Notes under the pieces: generated by a model
The model's database searches: none
What the model was told of the DNA's origin: nothing
What the model saw: the letters and a program-made list of their open reading frames with translations, nothing else
Position numbers and translations under genes: made by a program
Shown: positions 21,463-26,717 of the stretch, piece by piece
How the letters are laid out: each line of letters begins with the position of its first letter
Numbering within the stretch: the stretch's first letter is position 1
Origin: Clostridia bacterium
GTDB lineage: Bacteria > Bacillota_A > Clostridia > Oscillospirales > CAG-272
NCBI GenBank assembly: GCA_017466455.1
Contig: JAFTUD010000039.1
Location: 1 to 26,717, forward strand
DNA length: 26,717 nucleotides
Reading direction: 5' to 3'

Positions 21463-22470
21463 GTGGAGCAAAATTTAAGCACGGACAAGGAAAGTGCCTT
21501 GCCGACAAATGAAAAAGCAAACGGCAAAAGGAAAATACAAATTCTGCTTTCCACCTACAACGGTGAAAATCACCTAAGAGAACAGCTTGACAGTTACCTC
21601 TCGCTTGAAAATTATGAGGACTGCTCAGTGCTTATTCGCGATGACGGCTCAACCGACTCAACGCGTGAGATTTTGAAGGAATACTCCGAAAAATACGGTT
21701 GGACGGTAATATATGGCGAAAATATTGGACTTAATGCGAGCCTGCACGAGCTTATTCTGCGCTGTGATGGTGAGTGCGATTACTTCTCGTTTAGCGACCA
21801 AGACGATGTTTGGCTACCCGACAAGCTAAGCCGTGCGGTTGCTTGGCTTGACACGGCGGACAAGAATGAGCCGTGCCTATACTCCGCATGCTCACACATT
21901 ACCGATGATGATCTGAAGATCAAGGGCAAGACGGTTGTGGCAAAAAGACCACTGACCTTCTACAACGCTATGATACAAAATGCGTGTGTTGGACATACTC
22001 AGGTATGCAACAGATCATTAATTGACATACTAAAGCCATACTTCAGCGATGATATGGATGTGCATGACTCTTGGGTTTACCTCGTTGCTACCGCATTCGG
22101 GCGCGCGCATTACGATAGGGCGCGCACTACTCTCTACCGTCAGCACGGAAACAATGCTATCGGCTATGAAACGGGACCTGTTAAGAACTTCTTCAAGCGT
22201 CTTAAGAGGCTCAAAAGCGGTAAGAGCCGTCGCTACTCATATCAGCTACGGGCATTTTGCGAGCTATACGGCGATAAAATTCCCGAAGAATACAAAAAAG
22301 AGGCTAAGAGATATTTCAAAAATCAAAGGAATTTCTTTACCCGCCTCGGATATATTTTCACTACTAAAATGTACAGACAAACCTTTAGCGAGGGTATCGT
22401 TTTCCGTTTGATGTACCTCTTTGGCAGATATAATTTTAAAAAACATGATAAAAAGGAGATTAACCTATGA
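21463..22470 (+). CDS. Family 2 glycosyltransferase, probably rhamnosyltransferase
   Basis: The protein has 335 residues and a GT-A fold: [20 protein letters not shown] (about 25-44), nucleotide-binding RDDGSTD (59-65) and SDQDDVW (metal-binding DQDD at 112-115), then [12 protein letters not shown]. It resembles GT2 enzymes of rhamnan and O-antigen-like clusters, and the dTDP-rhamnose genes follow at once, so rhamnosyl transfer is likely (inference). The start is GTG at 21463 with AAAGGGGG about 10 bp upstream; no ATG fits better. The first 20 or so residues are a hydrophilic extension. The stop overlaps the rfbA start as ATGA, indicating coupling. Confidence 0.87.
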   Translation: MEQNLSTDKESALPTNEKANGKRKIQILLSTYNGENHLREQLDSYLSLENYEDCSVLIRDDGSTDSTREILKEYSEKYGWTVIYGENIGLNASLHELILRCDGECDYFSFSDQDDVWLPDKLSRAVAWLDTADKNEPCLYSACSHITDDDLKIKGKTVVAKRPLTFYNAMIQNACVGHTQVCNRSLIDILKPYFSDDMDVHDSWVYLVATAFGRAHYDRARTTLYRQHGNNAIGYETGPVKNFFKRLKRLKSGKSRRYSYQLRAFCELYGDKIPEEYKKEAKRYFKNQRNFFTRLGYIFTTKMYRQTFSEGIVFRLMYLFGRYNFKKHDKKEINL

Positions 22471-23354
22471 AAGGAATCGTTCTTGCAGGGGGAAGCGGAA
22501 CCCGTCTTTACCCTCTTACAATGATAACATCAAAACAGCTTCTTCCAATTTATGACAAGCCCATGATTTACTATCCTCTGTCAACCCTTATGCTTGCGGG
22601 TATAAAGGATATTCTTATCATCTCTACTCCAAGAGATCTTCCAAACTTTGAAAATCTTCTCGGCGACGGAAGTGATTACGGAATTAAGCTCTCGTACAAG
22701 GTACAGCCCTCACCCGACGGACTTGCACAGGCATTTTTGCTCGGAGAGGAGTTTATCGGTGACGATGCCTGCGCTATGGTGCTTGGCGACAACATCTTTT
22801 ACGGAAACGGATTTTCCAAGGTATTAAGGGAAGCGGTTAAGAACGCAGAGGAAAACCACCGCGCAAGCGTATTTGGCTACTATGTTGACGACCCCGAAAG
22901 ATTCGGCGTTGTTGAATTTGATGAGAACAATAAGGTTATTTCCGTTGAGGAAAAGCCACAAAATCCAAAGTCGCATTATGCGGTAACGGGTCTTTACTTC
23001 TACGACAACAGATGCGTTGAGTATGCTAAGCAGGTAAAGCCGTCTAAGCGCGGTGAGCTTGAAATCACCTCTCTTAACAACATCTTTCTTGAGCATGGCG
23101 ACCTTGATGTTAAGCTTCTTGGCAGGGGCTTCGCTTGGCTTGATACGGGAACAATGGACTCCCTTATTGAGGCAGGTCAATTTGTTCAAATGATTGAGAA
23201 GCGTCAGGGCATTAAGATTTCCGCTATTGAGGAGATTGCGTATATCAACGGTTGGATTTCTAAGGAAAAGCTCCTTGAAAGCGCCGAAAGATACGGAAAA
23301 TCCACCTACGGTGAGCATCTAAAGCGTGTTGCGGAGGGCAAGGTTAAATACTGA
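22467..23354 (+). CDS. rfbA: Glucose-1-phosphate thymidylyltransferase
   Basis: This 295-residue enzyme makes dTDP-glucose from glucose 1-phosphate and dTTP, the first step of dTDP-L-rhamnose synthesis. The nucleotide loop [13 protein letters not shown] (6-18), [35 protein letters not shown] and [20 protein letters not shown] are the classic RmlA motifs, and the length is standard. It overlaps the glycosyltransferase by 4 bp and its stop overlaps rfbD as TGATG. Confidence 0.97.
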   Translation: MKGIVLAGGSGTRLYPLTMITSKQLLPIYDKPMIYYPLSTLMLAGIKDILIISTPRDLPNFENLLGDGSDYGIKLSYKVQPSPDGLAQAFLLGEEFIGDDACAMVLGDNIFYGNGFSKVLREAVKNAEENHRASVFGYYVDDPERFGVVEFDENNKVISVEEKPQNPKSHYAVTGLYFYDNRCVEYAKQVKPSKRGELEITSLNNIFLEHGDLDVKLLGRGFAWLDTGTMDSLIEAGQFVQMIEKRQGIKISAIEEIAYINGWISKEKLLESAERYGKSTYGEHLKRVAEGKVKY

Positions 23355-24241
23355 TGAAAATTCTTGTTACCGGAGCCAAGGGACAGCTTGGCATTGAGAT
23401 CAGAAAATGCTTTGAGCGCGGATATACCGAGCTTGGCACTCCCGAAATTCTGAAATGCGACAACGATGTTGACTATGTTGACATTGACACGCTTGACATT
23501 TCAAGCCTCGAGGCGGTGCGCGGTGTGTTTGAGGCAAATAAATACGATGCTGTAATAAACTGTGCGGCTTACACTAATGTAAATATGGCTGAGGGCGAGG
23601 GCGCTGAGGTGGCGTTCAAGGCTAATGCGATAGGACCGAGAAATCTCGCTATTGTATGCGAGGAAAACGGCGCTAAGCTAATTCATGTTTCAACGGACTA
23701 TGTTTTTGCGGGTGATGCCTCATCTCCTTACAGAGAATACGATGCGACAAGCCCTAAGAGCGTGTACGGCGGAACTAAGCTACTTGGCGAGCAATATATC
23801 AGAGAGCAATGCTCACGGTATTTTATCGTGCGCACATCGTGGCTCTATGGCTACTATGGCAAAAACTTTGTAAAAACTATGATGAATATAGCAAGAGAGA
23901 GGGGCGAATGTAAGGTTGTCTGCGACCAACGCGGAAATCCTACAAACGCTTGCGACCTTGCGCATCATCTTCTGAAGCTCGTTCCTTGTGAGGAATACGG
24001 AATTTATCACGGCACGGGCGAGGGCGAATGCTCTTGGTACGAGTTTACGCAAAGAATTGTGGAGTTTGCGGGAATTGATGCCGATGTTTCACCCTGCACA
24101 AGCGATGACTTCCCCTCACCTGTTAAGCGTCCTGCCTACTCGGCGCTTGACAATATGGCGTTTCGCGCGACTGTTGGAAACGAGTTCAGGCATTGGGAGG
24201 ACGCGCTTCTCTGCTTTATTGAAAACTACAAGGGCGAATGA
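23354..24241 (+). CDS. rfbD: dTDP-4-dehydrorhamnose reductase
   Basis: This 295-residue extended short-chain dehydrogenase carries out the last, NAD(P)H-dependent reduction to dTDP-L-rhamnose. It has GAKGQLG (7-13) for the cofactor, NCAAYTNVNMAE, VSTDYVFAGD with the catalytic Thr, and YGGTKLLGE with the Tyr-xxx-Lys pair. RTSWLYGYYGKNFVKTMM matches RmlD. It overlaps rfbA by one base. The gene order A-D-B-C differs from the A-C-B-D or B-D-A-C orders common elsewhere. Confidence 0.95.
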   Translation: MKILVTGAKGQLGIEIRKCFERGYTELGTPEILKCDNDVDYVDIDTLDISSLEAVRGVFEANKYDAVINCAAYTNVNMAEGEGAEVAFKANAIGPRNLAIVCEENGAKLIHVSTDYVFAGDASSPYREYDATSPKSVYGGTKLLGEQYIREQCSRYFIVRTSWLYGYYGKNFVKTMMNIARERGECKVVCDQRGNPTNACDLAHHLLKLVPCEEYGIYHGTGEGECSWYEFTQRIVEFAGIDADVSPCTSDDFPSPVKRPAYSALDNMAFRATVGNEFRHWEDALLCFIENYKGE

Positions 24242-24282
24242 GCCTTGAATTTAACATCTAATGAAAAAGGAGTTTTAGAACT

Positions 24283-25302
24283 ATGAAAATTATTGTAACC
24301 GGCGGTGCCGGATTTATTGGCGGTAACTTTGTGCATTATATGCTAAAGGCTCACCCTGACTACAAGATTATTTGCGTTGACTGTCTTACCTATGCGGGAA
24401 ATATGGAGACGCTTGCCCCTGTTATGGACAACCCTAACTTCCGCTTCTGCAAGACTGACATTACTGACAGAGAGGCTATTTACGCTATTTTTGAAGAGGA
24501 GCATCCCGACATCGTTGTAAACTTTGCGGCAGAGAGCCATGTTGACCGTTCTATTGAGAACCCCGGTGTATTCCTTAACACTAACATTATGGGCACTCAG
24601 GTTATGATGGACGCGTGCCGTAAGTACGGAATTAAGAGATATCATCAGGTTTCAACCGATGAGGTTTACGGAGATCTTCCGCTTGACCGTCCTGACCTTT
24701 TCTTCACCGAGGAAACACCTATTCATACATCAAGCCCGTATTCTGCCTCTAAGGCGAGCGCGGACCTTTTGGTTCAGGCTTATCACAGGACCTTTGGCTT
24801 GCCTGTTACAATCTCCCGTTGCTCAAATAACTACGGTCCTTACCATTTCCCCGAGAAGCTCATTCCTCTTATGATTGCGAATGCGCTTTATGACAAGCCA
24901 CTTCCCGTTTACGGTGAGGGCATCAACGTGCGTGACTGGCTCTATGTTGAGGACCACTGCCGTGCTATTGACCTTATTATTCACAACGGCAGAGTTGGCG
25001 AGGTTTACAACATCGGCGGACACAATGAAATGAGAAATATTGACATCGTTAAGATCATCTTGAAGGAGCTTGGCAAGAGCGAGGACCTTATTACCTATGT
25101 TAAGGACCGCGCAGGTCACGATATGCGTTACGCTATTGACCCGACAAAGATCCATAGCGAGCTTGGCTGGCTTCCCGAAACGAAGTTTGCCGACGGAATT
25201 AAGAAGACAATTAAGTGGTATCTTGAAAACCGTGAGTGGTGGGAAAATATCATAAGCGGTGAGTACAAGGACTACTATAAGAAGATGTACGAAAACCGCT
25301 GA
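24283..25302 (+). CDS. rfbB: dTDP-glucose 4,6-dehydratase
   Basis: This 339-residue NAD-dependent enzyme converts dTDP-glucose to dTDP-4-keto-6-deoxyglucose. It has GGAGFIGGNFVHYML (7-21), the NFAAESHVDRSI stretch, STDEVYGDL with the catalytic Thr-Asp-Glu, and YSASKASADLL with Tyr-xxx-Lys. Substrate-site motifs SRCSNNYGPYHFPEKLIPLMI and VRDWLYVEDHC are present. AAGGAG precedes the ATG, 41 bp after rfbD. After its stop a 232-bp repeat-containing gap separates it from rfbC. Confidence 0.97.
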   Translation: MKIIVTGGAGFIGGNFVHYMLKAHPDYKIICVDCLTYAGNMETLAPVMDNPNFRFCKTDITDREAIYAIFEEEHPDIVVNFAAESHVDRSIENPGVFLNTNIMGTQVMMDACRKYGIKRYHQVSTDEVYGDLPLDRPDLFFTEETPIHTSSPYSASKASADLLVQAYHRTFGLPVTISRCSNNYGPYHFPEKLIPLMIANALYDKPLPVYGEGINVRDWLYVEDHCRAIDLIIHNGRVGEVYNIGGHNEMRNIDIVKIILKELGKSEDLITYVKDRAGHDMRYAIDPTKIHSELGWLPETKFADGIKKTIKWYLENREWWENIISGEYKDYYKKMYENR

Positions 25303-25534
25303 CGCGAGTGCGGATGTGCGCACACCCCAAGAACACGAGCCTTGGCGAAGTGCGATTGGCTGGTGGTAGCCATGCATGCGAACGCAGTGAGTCGCAATGA
25401 GGAAACGAATGATTCGATATGTTTGCTGACGCAAACTCGATATGTCCTACGGACACGATATTCACCTATGGTGAACGATATGTCCCCAAGGGACACGATA
25501 TGTTGCTTTGCAACGAAAATATAGAGGGATTAAA
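25303..25534 (+). repeat. Hairpin array with constant CGATAT linker inside the rfb operon
   Basis: The first 100 bp contain assorted inverted repeats (TGTGCGCACA; TGGCT...AGCCA). Then five perfect hairpins follow, each with a different stem: GTTTGC-TGAC-GCAAAC (25421-25436), TGTCC-TAC-GGACA (25443-25455), TTCACC-TAT-GGTGAA (25461-25475), TGTCCC-CAA-GGGACA (25481-25495) and GTTGC-TTT-GCAAC (25502-25514). They are separated by CGATAT(G) at 25415, 25438, 25456, 25476 and 25496, a spacing of 18-23 bp. The rfbC ribosome binding site (AGAGGG) follows. The spacers are hairpins rather than unique sequences and the linker is only 6-7 bp, so this is not a CRISPR array. Confidence 0.9.
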
Positions 25535-26098
25535 ATGGGAAAATTTAACTTTATAGAAACAGGCATTAAGGATTTATACATTATTGAACCAACCGTTTAC
25601 GGAGATGAGCGTGGGTATTTTATGGAAACATTCAATGATGAATTTGCGCCATATGTTAAGCATCTTGACAAAACGCCCGCTACATTTATTCAGGACAATG
25701 AATCACGCTCAAGGAAGGGTGTGCTTCGTGGCTTACACTTTCAAAAGGCTAACCCGCAGGGCAAGCTTGTAAGGGTTATTGAGGGTGAGGTTTTTGATGT
25801 GGCGGTTGACCTGCGCCGTGACAGCGAAACATACGGAAAATGGTACGGTGTTACCCTCTCGGCTGAGAACAAGCGTCAATTTTATGTGCCCGAGGGCTTT
25901 GCTCACGGATTTTATGTAAAGAGCGAGAATGCGACCTTTGTTTACAAATGCACACGCCTTTACGACCCGTCAAGCGAGGGCGGTCTTCTTTGGAACGACC
26001 CCGAGATTGGAATTGACTGGGGAATTGACGGCGAGGTTCTGCTCTCTGAAAAGGACAAGAAAAATCCCTTATTTAAGGATTTGGGCTTTTCATTTTAA
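25535..26098 (+). CDS. rfbC: dTDP-4-dehydrorhamnose 3,5-epimerase
   Basis: This 187-residue cupin enzyme epimerises dTDP-4-keto-6-deoxyglucose at C3 and C5, completing the set needed for dTDP-L-rhamnose. It has YGDERGYFMETFND, FIQDNESRSRKGVLRGLHFQ with the catalytic His68, GKLVRVIEGEVFDVAVDLRR, PEGFAHGFYV and ATFVYKCT. The ATG at 25535, with AGAGGG upstream, is chosen over 25508, which would begin in the last hairpin of the repeat array. Confidence 0.95.
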   Translation: MGKFNFIETGIKDLYIIEPTVYGDERGYFMETFNDEFAPYVKHLDKTPATFIQDNESRSRKGVLRGLHFQKANPQGKLVRVIEGEVFDVAVDLRRDSETYGKWYGVTLSAENKRQFYVPEGFAHGFYVKSENATFVYKCTRLYDPSSEGGLLWNDPEIGIDWGIDGEVLLSEKDKKNPLFKDLGFSF

Positions 26099-26135
26099 TT
26101 CATAAACAACAATTAGCAAAATCAAAACGGTAGCT

Positions 26136-26162
26136 ACGGGGGCGCGCGCTCAGTGTCCCCGT
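26136..26162 (+). other. GC-rich stem-loop between rfbC and the export permease
   Basis: ACGGGG (26136-26141) pairs with CCCCGT (26157-26162) around a GC-rich loop. No T run follows, so it is more likely an mRNA processing or attenuating hairpin than a full terminator. Confidence 0.4.
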
Positions 26163-26183
26163 TATTCTACACAAGAGGTTATT

Positions 26184-26717
26184 TTGAAAAAGAAGCTTAT
26201 ACTATGCGCTGTGGCGGTGGCTTGCCTTGCGCTTGCGGTGTTTTTCGGCGTCATTCATTTTAGCGCTGACAATTTAGAGAACCGCAAAAACGGCTATGAA
26301 TATGCCGAGGTTTTGCACCCTGACGGGAAGGTGGTTGTCCTTAACGGTGCTTATTTGAATAATGTCAAGGTAAAGGGAGAGATTGAAAGCGTTTTTGCTT
26401 ACAGTAGTACCGGCGAGGTTGTTTTACCCTCATCTGTTACGCAAAAGAATGATGACCTTTACTATAATTTTGATGTTTACGCAGACGCAGTCGCCTTTTC
26501 CTTAGCGAGTGACGATGCGGTTGCAGAGGTAAACCCTACAAGCTTAAATATAAATGTTCTTCTTACCCTGCTTTTATTCCTTGTTCCGCTTTGTGTTGCT
26601 TGGGCAATTATCAACGCGCTTTACGACAAGGTATCATTCAAGAAGGACATTGTGTCAATGAAGCGGTACAAATATCTGCTTTACGACCTTGTTACCCGTG
26701 ATATAAAGACAAAATAC
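26184..26717 (+). CDS. Polysaccharide-export ABC permease with N-terminal membrane extension (partial, runs off right edge)
   Basis: The frame is open from a TTG at 26184 (AAGAGG upstream) to the window end, 178 codons. Residues 1-3 are Lys-rich after the start. Helix 1 is about 4-25, a polar extracytoplasmic segment about 26-123, helix 2 about 124-147, then a basic stretch. From Met159 the sequence MKRYKYLLYDLVTRDIKTKY matches the first residues of Wzm/TagG/RgpC-type ABC-2 permeases (LLxxLVxRDIKxKYxxS). Those normally begin about here, so residues 1-158 would be an added domain. AAGAAGGA at 26640-26647 lies 10 bp before ATG 26658, so internal initiation of a normal permease is a real alternative. 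The context after rfbC supports export of a rhamnose-containing polysaccharide. Confidence 0.75.
   Translation, partial: MKKKLILCAVAVACLALAVFFGVIHFSADNLENRKNGYEYAEVLHPDGKVVVLNGAYLNNVKVKGEIESVFAYSSTGEVVLPSSVTQKNDDLYYNFDVYADAVAFSLASDDAVAEVNPTSLNINVLLTLLLFLVPLCVAWAIINALYDKVSFKKDIVSMKRYKYLLYDLVTRDIKTKY

Noticed and set aside
25411..25514. CRISPR array
   Set aside because: The constant element is only 6-7 bp and the spacers are self-complementary hairpins of 13-16 bp. No cas genes are nearby.

Overview
This 26.7 kb window looks like a chromosomal segment of an anaerobic Clostridia-type Firmicute, most likely an uncultured gut commensal. The signs are sigma-A promoters of TTGAYW-17 bp-TATAMT form, AGGAGG-type ribosome binding sites, the secG-rnr neighbourhood, pyruvate phosphate dikinase, intracellular glycan-degrading enzymes (GH29, GH94), a CotH-type lipoprotein and a dTDP-rhamnose polysaccharide locus with no LPS genes. 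The species cannot be named from the sequence.

Layout. (1) 1-800 (-): the N-terminal part of a membrane-anchored protein with two beta-repeat modules and a long Glu/Pro/Val/Ala tail, running off the left edge. (2) 1063-6242 (+): glyA, a Fur-family regulator, secG and rnr, with a composite repeat block between secG and rnr. (3) 6292-11106 (+): ppdK, an alpha-L-fucosidase (GH29) and a methylglyoxal-synthase-like protein whose catalytic residues are replaced. (4) 11164-12921 (+): a secreted CotH-kinase lipoprotein, ending at a bidirectional terminator. (5) 20670-12996 (-): an operon of ABC ATPase, ABC-2 permease, GldG-like protein and DUF4340-like protein (stop/start overlaps at two junctions), then a repeat block and a GH94 glycoside phosphorylase. 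(6) 21374-26717 (+): a GT2 glycosyltransferase and rfbA-rfbD-rfbB-rfbC for dTDP-L-rhamnose, then the start of a polysaccharide-export ABC permease with an unusual N-terminal extension. Together region 6 probably builds and exports a rhamnose-containing surface polysaccharide.

The most unusual signal is in the non-coding DNA. Four intergenic blocks (about 3301-3874, 15365-15613, 21010-21337, 25303-25514) share one composite repeat vocabulary: short GGAATTCGGAGT-like iterons, a GGTGCTATCGCAA module, and strings of small perfect hairpins. The hairpin stems differ from one another, but the spacer between them is nearly constant (CGATATG). Stem sequences change in a compensated way, and all four blocks point in the same direction as the gene just downstream. 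One 42-bp stretch is identical between two blocks. Two blocks end in related hairpins set just before the ribosome binding sites of rnr and the GH94 gene.

No rRNA, tRNA, CRISPR array, insertion sequence, transposase or phage gene was seen.
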